DNA from: Virgibacillus ihumii
Lineage (GTDB): Bacteria > Bacillota > Bacilli > Bacillales > Amphibacillaceae
NCBI RefSeq assembly: GCF_902726655.1
Contig: NZ_CACVAN010000001.1
Coordinates: 3,100,001 to 3,164,000 of the forward strand
Direction of reading: 5' to 3'
DNA length: 64,000 bases
Positions within the stretch are counted from its first letter, which is position 1, and each line of letters opens with the position of its first letter. Under the pieces are notes generated by a model that worked only from the letters and a program-made list of their open reading frames with translations, was not told where the DNA came from and searched no databases. Position numbers and translations under genes: made by a program. This document shows, piece after piece, positions 27,140 through 35,174 of this stretch.

Positions 27140-27410
27140 AAAAAAGGGTCCTCCATCCTTGGAAAGGACGGGGGGACCCGTGGTGCCACCTTTATTAGCT
27201 GAGAACAGCTCACTTTGGCAATATAAAGCATATGCTTCATATTCATCCCGGGTAACGATGGGATCGTCCGCCAAAGCCTACTGTACAAAATAAGTTCGGT
27301 TTGGGGCTCGGAAGTCCATTCGTCTGTCGGTAACCATTGGCTTGCAGCGTCCGCCAACTCTCTGAAGTGTTCCAGCAGATTACTAATCTTCGTCTTTGCC
27401 GTTCGTATAA
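27140..27410 (-). promoter_or_regulatory. Trp T-box 2 (promoter-proximal)
   Basis: A second complete T-box precedes the first. Its T-box sequence AGGTGGCACCACGG lies at 27178-27191 and its terminator hairpin at 27146-27179, with a T tract at 27140-27145. The specifier loop GAATGGACTTCCGAG places TGG at 27316-27318. Two Trp T-boxes in series mean two charging checks before trpE is transcribed. Confidence 0.9.
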
Positions 27411-27425
27411 AAGTTATTGAAAATA

Positions 27426-27454
27426 ATCATAGGGGAATTTACCACAGAAGTCAA
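27426..27454 (-). promoter_or_regulatory. trp operon promoter
   Basis: On the minus strand TTGACT (27449-27454), a 17-base spacer and TATGAT (27426-27431) lie just upstream of the first T-box. Confidence 0.85.
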
Positions 27455-27557
27455 GAGTTTTTTGCTAAAAATTTCAGACTGTTCATTTTTCACTGTTTTA
27501 AACAACCCTTATTGTGCTAAATTAGGTATATATGATTTTCAAGAAGGAGTTCTGACG

Positions 27558-28661
27558 ATGGAAAAGAAGAAGGTCGGTATTATTTTCGGCGGAAAATCCG
27601 CAGAACATGAAGTATCACTGCAATCAGCGAAAAATATTGTGGATGCAATTGATAAAGATAAATACGATGTTGTACTGCTTGGGATTGATAAACAGGGAAA
27701 ATGGCATATAAATGACCAGTCATCATACTTAATTAATGCGGAGAACCCGAAACTGATCAGCCTGAACAAATCGAATGACACCGTGGCAATTGTTCCGGGG
27801 CAGGATCATAATCAGCTGATTCACTCGGCAAATGCAGGTTTGCTCGACCAGCTCGATGTCGTATTCCCGATTGTCCATGGTACACTTGGCGAAGATGGCA
27901 GTCTGCAAGGGATGATGCGTCTTGCGAATCTTCCATTTGTCGGATCTGGTGTGACAGGTTCTGCCGTGTGTATGGACAAAGATGTTGCCAAACGTTTGTT
28001 AAAGGATGCAGGCGTGAACGTTGCGAAGGGAAGAGCGTTTTCTAGTTTCAATCGGAATCAAATTGATTTTGCTAAACTGAAAGATGAACTTGGTGTCCCA
28101 ATGTTTATTAAACCGGCAAATCAGGGTTCCTCTGTCGGTGTCAGCAAAGTTGCGGAAAAGGCAGCGTTTGAGCAGGCCCTCGATGAAGCTTTTCAATATG
28201 ACCGGAAAATTGTAATTGAGGAAACGCTTGTCGGACGTGAAATCGAATGTTCCGTACTGGGAAATGAAGATCCGGCGGCGTCAGTTCCTGGTGAAATTTT
28301 ACCGCAAACCGAATTTTATTCCTATGAATCGAAGTACATCGATGAAAGCGGCGCAAAACTGGAAATACCGGCAGATCTTCCGGAAGATATTGTTGCAAAC
28401 ATTCAGGAGGCTGCAATTGCGGCATTTCAGGCGCTGGAATGTGAAGGACTCGCTCGTGTTGATTTCTTTTTGAAGGAAGACGGTGAAGTGTACGTGAACG
28501 AGGTGAATACACTGCCAGGCTTCACGAAAATCAGCATGTATCCAAAGCTGTGGGAAGTGAGCGGGATCCCGTATGCGGAATTGATCAATCGTTTAATTGA
28601 ACTGGCCATCGACCGCCACCAGAAGAACAGCAAGCTGAAAAGCGCTGTCTGGGAAGATTAA
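27558..28661 (+). CDS. ddl: D-alanine--D-alanine ligase Ddl
   Basis: This 367-residue ATP-grasp enzyme joins two D-alanines for peptidoglycan precursors. It shows GGKSAEHEVSLQSA (~10), FPIVHGTLGEDGSLQG (~98), KPANQGSSVGVSKV, ARVDFF and VNEVNTLPGFTKISMYPKLW. ATG 27558 is used with AAGGAG upstream; an in-frame ATG at 27417 lacks a site and lies within the trp promoter region. It is divergent from the trp operon. The usual partner murF is not next door. Confidence 0.96.
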   Translation: MEKKKVGIIFGGKSAEHEVSLQSAKNIVDAIDKDKYDVVLLGIDKQGKWHINDQSSYLINAENPKLISLNKSNDTVAIVPGQDHNQLIHSANAGLLDQLDVVFPIVHGTLGEDGSLQGMMRLANLPFVGSGVTGSAVCMDKDVAKRLLKDAGVNVAKGRAFSSFNRNQIDFAKLKDELGVPMFIKPANQGSSVGVSKVAEKAAFEQALDEAFQYDRKIVIEETLVGREIECSVLGNEDPAASVPGEILPQTEFYSYESKYIDESGAKLEIPADLPEDIVANIQEAAIAAFQALECEGLARVDFFLKEDGEVYVNEVNTLPGFTKISMYPKLWEVSGIPYAELINRLIELAIDRHQKNSKLKSAVWED

Positions 28662-28674
28662 TAGTGGGAATGGG

Positions 28675-28705
28675 AGGCTGTAAAACTTATATAGTTTTGC
28701 AGCCT
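28675..28705 (+). terminator. ddl terminator
   Basis: A 13-bp stem with one G-T pair (aggctgtaaaact / agttttgcagcct) and a five-base loop lies 13 bases after the ddl stop, followed by TTATT. Confidence 0.75.
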
Positions 28706-28832
28706 TTATTAAAAACCTCTTTCGCAAAATCATGGTCGCTTCTAATAGTTCTTTTGGCAAATACATTTGCTGTCGCTCATAATATTCTATCGTTATCACC
28801 TACCAAACGGATGTCCACATCCCGTACAGGGA

Positions 28833-28998
28833 AAACATCAACCGCATGAGTGAAACATCTACCGCACAGGGGAAACATCAACCGCACGAGCGAAACATCA
28901 ACCGCACAAGGAAAACATCGACCGCATGAGGAAAACATCAACCGTACGAGCAAAACATCGACCGTATGAGCAAAACATCAACCGCACGAGCGAAACAT
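28833..28998. repeat. Array B (left part): nine 20-nt repeats
   Basis: aaacat begins at 28833, 28853, 28873, 28893, 28913, 28933, 28953, 28973 and 28993, an exact 20-base period. A typical unit is AAACATCAACCGCACGAGCG. The ninth unit is interrupted by the IS256-family insertion and resumes at 30400. A 20-base unit is not a codon multiple, so coding is unlikely. Confidence 0.92.
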
Positions 28999-30399
28999 AG
29001 TCAAGTCCTTATCTATGTGTAAAAGTCCAATACAAGTTTTCAACCTTATGATGGTATTTATGTGAATTTGATGTGGTGGGAAGGGCCCTTCCCACCACAT
29101 CAAATTTTCGCGCGCTGGAATCCTCTTCAACTTTTGTTTCGAATAAACCTTTTTTTATTCTTTTGTTGCCCTTCATAATCCATTAGTACTGCGCCAATTA
29201 GACGGAAGGCGGATTGTGTATTCGGAAATATACGAATGACTCTTTCCCGCCTTCTAACTTCTTCATTTAGGCGTTCCAATGAATTCGTGCTGCGTATGAA
29301 TGTATGATATTTCTCTTCTTCATTGAGATACTGAATGGCATCATCGAAGCCTTCTTCCAATGTCTTAAGTGCTTGATTTAGCTTTGGATCTTCTTCGTAA
29401 CGCGTGACGAACTCCTCCTTGAAGTTTCTTGCGTCATCTGGTGTAACGGCTTTAAAAATCCGTTTTAACCCCGTGATTACCTCTGACATACCCTTCTTTG
29501 GCAGTTGATCCACAATATTTCGTTTAAAATGAACGGTGCAGCGTTGCCATGAGGTTCCGAGGAATTCCTCCTGTATTGCTTTTTTGAGCCCTTTATGGGC
29601 ATCTGAAATCATAAGTCTTGGTGAATGCAGCCCCCGGCCTTTCAGCTCTTTTAAAAAGCTTTTCCAAGCTTCGTAACTTTCGGTATGGTCAACCTTTAAT
29701 CCGAGCACTTCCCGTTGGTTATCCTCGCTTATCGCTGTCGCAATGTAGACAGCTTTGGATACAACCTTACGATGCTCGCGAACTTTGATATACATGGCAT
29801 CTACAAAAATGTACGGATAATAGGTGTTTGCCAAATTTCGATTCGCCCATTTATTGACGATAGGGTCTAGTTTCTCTGTAAGCGATGATACAAAGGACTT
29901 GGATACGCTCTCTCCACACAATTCTTCTACTACATTTCGAACCTTGCGTGTGGAGACCCCGTTCACCACCATTTCAAGCAGGGCAAGAACGAAAGCCTGG
30001 TCACAGCGTTGATACTTTTCAAAAATACTTGGTGAAAACTCACCGCTGCGAGTCCGTGGAACCCGTAACTTGACCTTTCCAATACTCATCAAATATTCTC
30101 TTTCATAATAGCCGTTTCGATAATCACGTGAACTACCAGTACGGGCGTATGGCGGAACATCCAAAAATTCATCCCGTTCCTTTTCCATATACTCATTCAG
30201 AATTAATACAGCTGTTGATTTATAGATAGCGTTCATATTGGAGTTCATAATCTCATCTTTTAACTTGTCCATGTTTAGGTTAAAATGTAGTTGGGTCATC
30301 ATTAATTCCTCCTTATGTTTTTGTGGTTGAAAACATTGTATCATAGGAATTAATATGGCCCTTTCTTATTTCGCTTTTACACAATTATACGGACTTAAC
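28999..30399 (-). mobile_element. IS256-family insertion sequence
   Basis: The element is about 1.4 kb. Its ends are imperfect inverted repeats: left GTCAAGTCCTTATC from 29000, and the reverse complement of the right end GTTAAGTCCGTATA. About 21 of 26 bases match through a shared TGTGTAAAAG. It is flanked by cgaaacat at 28991-28998 and 30400-30407, an 8-bp target duplication as expected for IS256. It carries one intact transposase gene and has landed inside repeat array B. The intact ends and duplication suggest recent movement. Confidence 0.93.
29127..30299 (-). CDS. IS256-family transposase
   Basis: This is a 390-residue mutator-type transposase, the normal IS256 length. The DDE residues appear in VDAMYIKV (~167), LMISDAHKGL (~232) and SLERLNEEVRRRE (~345). 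SVSKSFVSSL and WQRCTVHFKRNI are family-typical. ATG 30299 is chosen because the family starts MTQxHF and GGAGG lies eight bases upstream; ATG 30302 is an alternative. No frameshift or stop interrupts it, so the element may still be active. Confidence 0.95.
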   Translation of the reverse strand: MTQLHFNLNMDKLKDEIMNSNMNAIYKSTAVLILNEYMEKERDEFLDVPPYARTGSSRDYRNGYYEREYLMSIGKVKLRVPRTRSGEFSPSIFEKYQRCDQAFVLALLEMVVNGVSTRKVRNVVEELCGESVSKSFVSSLTEKLDPIVNKWANRNLANTYYPYIFVDAMYIKVREHRKVVSKAVYIATAISEDNQREVLGLKVDHTESYEAWKSFLKELKGRGLHSPRLMISDAHKGLKKAIQEEFLGTSWQRCTVHFKRNIVDQLPKKGMSEVITGLKRIFKAVTPDDARNFKEEFVTRYEEDPKLNQALKTLEEGFDDAIQYLNEEEKYHTFIRSTNSLERLNEEVRRRERVIRIFPNTQSAFRLIGAVLMDYEGQQKNKKRFIRNKS

Positions 30400-30441
30400 C
30401 GAAACATCAACCATACGCGCAAAAATATTCACTCGTATGGG
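30400..30441. repeat. Array B (right part) after the insertion
   Basis: After the duplicated cgaaacat, units begin at 30402 and 30422 with the same 20-base period, degenerating after 30442. Joining 28998 to 30408 restores an uninterrupted array, which confirms the insertion point. Confidence 0.8.
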
Positions 30442-30469
30442 ACAAACCTCTGTCTGCTTCCAAATACAC

Positions 30470-30501
30470 GAAAGAGTGCCACAAAAAACTGGCACTCTTT
30501 C
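30470..30501 (-). terminator. Nitroreductase terminator
   Basis: A perfect 12-bp stem (gaaagagtgcca / tggcactctttc) with an eight-base loop lies three bases past the nitroreductase stop. Confidence 0.8.
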
Positions 30502-30504
30502 ATT

Positions 30505-31065
30505 CTACGCTTTAAATTTTGTGAATTTCTCCTGAACTGGTAGTCTGTCTTTTTTGACCGGAGCTTCATCGAAATAACCAAGGTGCAGGAACCCAGCGAT
30601 CTTTTCGTTTTCCTCGACATTCAAAATCTCTTTAACTGCTGGATCATAAATGTGCGGATTGGTTTTCCAGACGACGCCGAGCTTCTGTTCCCAGGCCAGC
30701 AGCCAGAAATTTTGAATCATGCAGGCGGTTGCCCCGAAATTTTCATCCCACTGTTTCTGATTGTCCGGTTCATCCATTACAACGACGAGGAACGCGGTTG
30801 GCTCACTCAAGTATTGACGGCGGTTTTCCTGCCGTTCTTCCGGATATGTGGCAGCGACTTTTTCAGCGAATGCTTCTTTCTCTTCCGGACCGACAAAAAT
30901 AAATCGCCATGGCTGCCGCATGCCATGGGTAGGCGCCCAACTTGCATCTTCCAATAATTCCATGACTGTTTCTTCGGTAACCGGTTTATTATTATAGCCT
31001 TTTTTGACAGCGCGGCGTTCACGGATGGCTGTCGCGAGGTCGGTTGATTGTTTTATATTCTCCAT
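30505..31065 (-). CDS. Nitroreductase family protein
   Basis: This 186-residue FMN-dependent oxidoreductase shows the N-terminal FMN motif RERRAVKKGY (~16), the WAPTHGMRQPWRF loop (~43), and a late GFLHLGYFDEAPVKKDRL. It should reduce nitro or quinone compounds with NAD(P)H; the substrate is not set by sequence. A near-perfect Fur box sits between its promoter and start codon, implying induction in iron shortage. A role in ferric-siderophore or free-flavin reduction is therefore possible. It is monocistronic. Confidence 0.88.
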   Translation of the reverse strand: MENIKQSTDLATAIRERRAVKKGYNNKPVTEETVMELLEDASWAPTHGMRQPWRFIFVGPEEKEAFAEKVAATYPEERQENRRQYLSEPTAFLVVVMDEPDNQKQWDENFGATACMIQNFWLLAWEQKLGVVWKTNPHIYDPAVKEILNVEENEKIAGFLHLGYFDEAPVKKDRLPVQEKFTKFKA

Positions 31066-31089
31066 TTTGTTTCCCCCTTGCTCAATAAA

Positions 31090-31104
31090 TGAAAATTATT
31101 ATCA
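31090..31104 (-). promoter_or_regulatory. Fur box before the nitroreductase
   Basis: TGAAAATTATTATCA matches the 7-1-7 Bacillus Fur box (TGATAAT-N-ATTATCA) at all but one position. It lies just downstream of the -10 box. Confidence 0.75.
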
Positions 31105-31109
31105 ATTAG

Positions 31110-31138
31110 ATTGTAGCGGATTACGTATAATTAATCAA
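31110..31138 (-). promoter_or_regulatory. Nitroreductase promoter
   Basis: On the minus strand TTGATT (31133-31138), a 17-base spacer and TACAAT (31110-31115). Confidence 0.75.
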
Positions 31139-31247
31139 TATGAACGGATCTGAAATTTAGAAGTTTATATATGTGATTACAGTCACGGTATAATCTGATT
31201 TGTTTGGTATACTTGATTTATGAAAAAAATTGAAAGGCTGTGAAAAA

Positions 31248-31538
31248 ATGCAAGTATTGCCAGTGGACCATACGATTGCAAAACCGAAACAGGGTTCTAA
31301 AATTTTTCAGGAAGAACACAGGCAAATTATGCATATTAAACTTAAAGAAGGCGAAGAAATCAAGGAGCATGATTCACCCAAGCATGTTTTTATCTTCGTG
31401 AAAAGCGGAGAGGTGGAATTCACGGTATCCGGCGAACCATATATTATCAGTACGGAAAAGGTCCTGTATATGGAACCATACGAACGGCATGCACTAAAGG
31501 CATTGAGTGACGTGTCCATCCTGGTGATGAAATGCTGA
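31248..31538 (+). CDS. Small cupin-domain protein
   Basis: This 96-residue protein has a single cupin barrel with EIKEHDSPKHVFIFVKSGEVEFTV and MEPYERHALKALSD. The histidines in these two motifs could bind a metal. ATG 31248 is chosen with GAAAGG upstream; TTG 31230 is an unlikely alternative. Small cupins act as sensors, isomerases or storage domains, and the function here is unknown. A deaminase gene follows after 58 bases. Confidence 0.75.
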   Translation: MQVLPVDHTIAKPKQGSKIFQEEHRQIMHIKLKEGEEIKEHDSPKHVFIFVKSGEVEFTVSGEPYIISTEKVLYMEPYERHALKALSDVSILVMKC

Positions 31539-31596
31539 TTCGATTAGATATATTCCGGGAATCCATATAAAATACATAGAAAAAGGAGGATCCAAA

Positions 31597-32049
31597 TTGG
31601 ACAAATTCATGCAGCGGGCCGTTGAATTGGCAGCAAAAAATGTGCAGGATGGCGGACAGCCGTTTGGTGCAGTTTTGGTAAAAAACAATAAGCTGGTAAC
31701 GGAAGGTGTAAATGAATTGCATAAGCATTTCGATGTCAGTGGACACGCGGAGATGCTTGCCATCCGTCGGGCGCAGAAAAAGATGCACACACCGGTTCTG
31801 CAAGGATACACAATGTACGCGAGTGGTGAGCCATGCCCGATGTGTCTGACCGCGATGCAGTTTGCCGGAATCACAGAAGTGTATTATTGTGCAACAGTTG
31901 ACGATGCACAAGATGCCGGCCTTGGAAAGTCAAAAGAAATTTATGAAGACCTTAAGAAACCAAACGAAGAACGCACTTTTAAATTGATTCACATGCCATT
32001 GGAAGATAGGCAGGACAACCCAATGAAGATGTGGCAGGAAAAAAACTGA
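31597..32049 (+). CDS. Guanine deaminase-like nucleoside deaminase
   Basis: This 150-residue zinc deaminase has the motifs HAEMLAIR (~51) with the proton-shuttling glutamate and GEPCPMCLTAMQFAG (~80-94) with two zinc cysteines. The C-terminal end, PMKMWQEKN, is similar to that of GuaD-type guanine deaminases. The start is TTG 31597 with AAGGAGG seven bases upstream. Guanine deamination to xanthine is the most likely reaction, but other base deaminases share this fold. Confidence 0.82.
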   Translation: MDKFMQRAVELAAKNVQDGGQPFGAVLVKNNKLVTEGVNELHKHFDVSGHAEMLAIRRAQKKMHTPVLQGYTMYASGEPCPMCLTAMQFAGITEVYYCATVDDAQDAGLGKSKEIYEDLKKPNEERTFKLIHMPLEDRQDNPMKMWQEKN

Positions 32050-32050
32050 T

Positions 32051-32079
32051 TTGACAGCAGTTCATCCAATCGCTATGAT
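32051..32079 (+). promoter_or_regulatory. Promoter of the ABC-F leader
   Basis: TTGACA (32051-32056), a 17-base spacer and TATGAT (32074-32079), about 290 bases before the ABC-F start codon. Confidence 0.88.
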
Positions 32080-32371
32080 AAAGGAAATGAGACGAAAAGG
32101 AGGATATATCCGACAATGAAGTAAGCTGCGTATTTCCAAAAAAGTTTGAATCAACTCAAACGAATGTTTCTGCCCGCAGAAAACAATGGGGATACGTATG
32201 CTTATACCGGATAGTCTTTTTGGGAGGCGGGGAAGTATAAAACTTTCTTGCCTGCACAAATGTAACTAGGTTGTCACCAAAAGGCTTGGTGACAATATTT
32301 TACGGATTGGTATATCCATATGTCCATGTTGATTGTTCTCAGGCAGAGACTGATTTCATGGGGGTATGGAT
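32080..32371 (+). promoter_or_regulatory. Long structured leader of the ABC-F gene
   Basis: The leader contains AAGGAGG (~32098-32104) followed by a minimal ATGAAGTAA reading frame (Met-Lys-stop). Several hairpins follow, including GTTTGA/TCAAAC near 32151, and finally a terminator at 32271-32295. Inducible antibiotic-resistance ABC-F genes commonly use such ribosome-sensing attenuators. That this one does so is inference. Confidence 0.6.
32271..32295 (+). terminator. Attenuator hairpin before ABC-F gene
   Basis: A perfect 10-bp stem (ttgtcaccaa / ttggtgacaa) with a five-base loop is followed by TATTTTA. It lies 77 bases upstream of the ABC-F start codon, between promoter and gene. Confidence 0.75.
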
Positions 32372-34153
32372 ATGTTTATTTTTAAGGCAAATAAGCTCAG
32401 TAAAGATTGGAACGGTGTAACCCTTTTTAAAAATGTTAATCTTGAATTGAAGAAGGGTGAACATGTAGCACTTTTCGGGCAAAATGGTGTCGGAAAAACA
32501 ACATTGCTCAACGGACTGCTTGGGAAAACACAATTTGATGCAGGGTCTGTCCAGCAGTTTGTCCCTGTTGACGAGTGGGCCATACTGGAGCAGGAATTGG
32601 TAATCAAATCAGAAATTACCGTGATGGATTTTGTCCAGAGTGCTTCCCGGGAGCGATATCAATTAAAAAAAGAACTGAATCATTTGCAGATGCAATCTGA
32701 TTTTGACATGGAAAGATACAGCGAAGTTTATAATCAATTTTTGACACTGGATGGCTATCAGTTGGATCAGGAAACAGAAGCAGCACTTCAACAAGTGAAT
32801 TTGGATCAGTCGGTGTGGAATAGCACATATAACCAATTGAGCGGCGGGCAAAAAACACGTGCACAGTTAGCAAGGCTGGTATTGCAACAGCCGGAATGCA
32901 TTGTGATGGATGAACCGACAAATCATCTGGATAAGGAAACGATAGAGTGGCTGGAATCATGGCTTGCCAAATACTCTGGCGCAGCTCTGTATGTGTCGCA
33001 TGACCGGCAGTTTCTGGACCGGACAGCGGATGCAATTTATGATTTGAGTGCCGATGGATGCAAGCGATATGAAGGCGGTTATACCGCATACCGTGAGCAA
33101 AAGGAATTGGAATGGAAGACACAGGAAACCCAGTACCGAAAACAGGAGCAGCAGCGGAAGGAATTATTACAGACGATCCAAAATTATCAAAAATGGTTTC
33201 ATCAGGCACATAAAGCGGCGGGACAGGACGATTTTGCCCGGTCCAAGGCAAAGAAAAATGTGTCCAGATTCAGGGCGAAGGAAAAAGAGTTGGAGCGGCT
33301 GGATCAAAACAAAGTGGAAAAACCGGAACCGGATAAGAGGATAAACTTCCAACTTGATGATGCTCAATTTTCGGCGAAGCGGCTGTTGTATGTAGAAGAT
33401 TTGTCGTTTTCCTATGAAAAGGAAATGCCGTTATTTTCCGCGTTAAACTTCTCTGTGAATCGCGGTGATCGTGTCGGTGTTATTGGCCCGAATGGATCGG
33501 GAAAATCAACGCTGCTTCAATTGATGACCAGTCGTTTGGCACCTGACACAGGTTTCACAAAACGGAATCCGCACACGAAAATCGGCTACTTTGCCCAGGA
33601 ACTTGATAACCTGGATGATGATATGACGATTCTGGACAGTATGTTAGCGCTGCCCGATATGACGCAAACGGAAGCACGGACAATCCTTGGCTGTTTTTTA
33701 TTTTCCAGGGAAAACGTGTTCAAAAAAATTGCTTCCTTGAGCATGGGGGAAAAGTGCCGCGTTGCGTTTATCCGCTTGTATTTCAGTGATGCAAATTTGC
33801 TTGTACTCGACGAACCAACGAACTTTTTGGATGTAGATACCAGAGAAATTATCGAAGAAGTGCTTGTATCATACGATGGAGCACTGATTGTCGTTTCACA
33901 CGATCGATACCTGATCCGGAAAGTCGCCAACAGGATTATTGATCTCGGGGCGAAACAATTGGTGATCTACGATGGTGCTTATGATGAGTATGAAGCTCAT
34001 GTCCACAATCCAGATACGGTTTCACCAAAAGTTCGTGAGCTCCAGTTGCGTTTGACACAACTGATGGGTGCAGAAGCTGATTCAGATGAAGAGCAGGAAC
34101 GAATTTTAAACGAAATCCGGCTGATTCATCAAACGCTTGATGAATTGACATAA
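32372..34153 (+). CDS. ABC-F ATPase, possible ribosome-protection (resistance) protein
   Basis: This 593-residue protein has two ABC domains: Walker A GQNGVGKTT (~38) and GPNGSGKST (~375), signatures LSGGQKTR and LSMGEKCR, and EPTNHLD/EPTNFLD. A charged interdomain linker contains NYQKWFHQAHKAAGQDDF. It has no membrane segments, so it acts on ribosomes rather than in transport. The long linker and attenuated leader resemble VmlR/Vga-type resistance factors more than the housekeeping YdiF/YfmR group. ATG 32372 is used with GGGGG upstream. Confidence 0.85.
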   Translation: MFIFKANKLSKDWNGVTLFKNVNLELKKGEHVALFGQNGVGKTTLLNGLLGKTQFDAGSVQQFVPVDEWAILEQELVIKSEITVMDFVQSASRERYQLKKELNHLQMQSDFDMERYSEVYNQFLTLDGYQLDQETEAALQQVNLDQSVWNSTYNQLSGGQKTRAQLARLVLQQPECIVMDEPTNHLDKETIEWLESWLAKYSGAALYVSHDRQFLDRTADAIYDLSADGCKRYEGGYTAYREQKELEWKTQETQYRKQEQQRKELLQTIQNYQKWFHQAHKAAGQDDFARSKAKKNVSRFRAKEKELERLDQNKVEKPEPDKRINFQLDDAQFSAKRLLYVEDLSFSYEKEMPLFSALNFSVNRGDRVGVIGPNGSGKSTLLQLMTSRLAPDTGFTKRNPHTKIGYFAQELDNLDDDMTILDSMLALPDMTQTEARTILGCFLFSRENVFKKIASLSMGEKCRVAFIRLYFSDANLLVLDEPTNFLDVDTREIIEEVLVSYDGALIVVSHDRYLIRKVANRIIDLGAKQLVIYDGAYDEYEAHVHNPDTVSPKVRELQLRLTQLMGAEADSDEEQERILNEIRLIHQTLDELT

Positions 34154-34179
34154 TTTCCCGATAATGGAGGGTAAAACGA

Positions 34180-34215
34180 TGTACTCGGAGGTGTATGATG
34201 AATACGGTTATTGAA
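34180..34215 (+). CDS. Possible 11-codon upstream ORF
   Basis: ATG 34180 has a good GGAGG nine bases upstream and encodes MYSEVYDEYGY before a stop at 34213. It overlaps the ribosome site and first codons of the kinase-like gene in another frame. It may couple or dampen translation of that gene, or be chance. Confidence 0.35.
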
Positions 34216-35064
34216 ACAGCACTATATGAGGCGGGCGATGATACAAAAGCCTTAACAGTAAAACAATCGCATGGCGGCTCCATCAATGAAAGTTATTTTA
34301 TAGAGACGGAGCAGCAGAAATATTTCATTAAATTTCATCCGGACGCACCGGAGCGATTTTTTGAGCTGGAAGCAAAAGGACTGAAGCGAATCGGGGAAAC
34401 AAATTCCATTTCCGTGCCGGATGTTTTGGCGTATTCCGATAAAAAAGGAAGTGCCTATCTAGTGTTGGAATGGGTGGAAGGCTCAAAAACAGCGCAAACC
34501 GAAAGCATGCTGGGAGACCGGATTGCACAAATGCATCAGACAACCGGCGAACAGCACGGTTTTTCGGATGATACATTCATTGGATTACTCCCCCAGCCGA
34601 ATGGGTTGTTCGACAGCTGGGTGGAATATTACCGTGACCGCCGGCTGGCCGCGCAGTTGAAGCAGGGAATCAATCAAAAGAGCATCACGGGTAAGCGGCG
34701 AGACCGGCTGGAAAAACTGATTAATGATCTGGACAAGTGGATTCCGGACGATGTTGCCCCGTCCTATCTGCATGGTGATTTATGGGGTGGTAACTGGTTG
34801 GTTGGTGCCGGCGGAACACCGTATGTGATTGATCCGTCATTTCTTTATGGGGACCGTCATTTCGAGCTGGCGTTTACCGAGCTTTTTGGCGGGTATTCCG
34901 CTGATTTTTATCATGCCTATAAAGAGCGCTTTCCGCTGATGGCTGACTATGAGGACGTAAAACCGTTATATCAGTTGTATTACTTGCTTGTTCATCTGAA
35001 TATTTTCGGTGAGATGTATGGCGGAGCAGTTGATTCAGTCCTAAAACAGTATGTCGGGAGATAG
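34198..35064 (+). CDS. Fructosamine-kinase family protein
   Basis: This 288-residue protein has a kinase-like fold of the fructosamine-3-kinase (APH) superfamily. It shows a GGSINESYFIETEQQKYFIK N-lobe (~30), LHGDLWGGNWL (~193) as catalytic loop and VIDPSFLYGDRHFELAF (~212) as metal-binding segment. It probably phosphorylates sugar-amine adducts on proteins or metabolites so that they decompose. ATG 34198 is chosen with GGAGG six bases upstream; ATG 34195 is equally in frame. It lies 44 bases after the ABC-F gene. Confidence 0.88.
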   Translation: MNTVIETALYEAGDDTKALTVKQSHGGSINESYFIETEQQKYFIKFHPDAPERFFELEAKGLKRIGETNSISVPDVLAYSDKKGSAYLVLEWVEGSKTAQTESMLGDRIAQMHQTTGEQHGFSDDTFIGLLPQPNGLFDSWVEYYRDRRLAAQLKQGINQKSITGKRRDRLEKLINDLDKWIPDDVAPSYLHGDLWGGNWLVGAGGTPYVIDPSFLYGDRHFELAFTELFGGYSADFYHAYKERFPLMADYEDVKPLYQLYYLLVHLNIFGEMYGGAVDSVLKQYVGR

Positions 35065-35174
35065 TTTTTGACACATTTTTGTTACATTTGGAGAGGTCGG
35101 AGTGTAGTTTGTCACACCTCACATCGCCAGAAATGATGTATGATAGGATTGGATATAGCTTGCTGGGGGTAATA

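Noticed and set aside
27417..27557. Longer N terminus for Ddl
   Set aside because: The extension has no ribosome site and crosses the divergent trp promoter, while ATG 27558 has AAGGAG and matches family starts.
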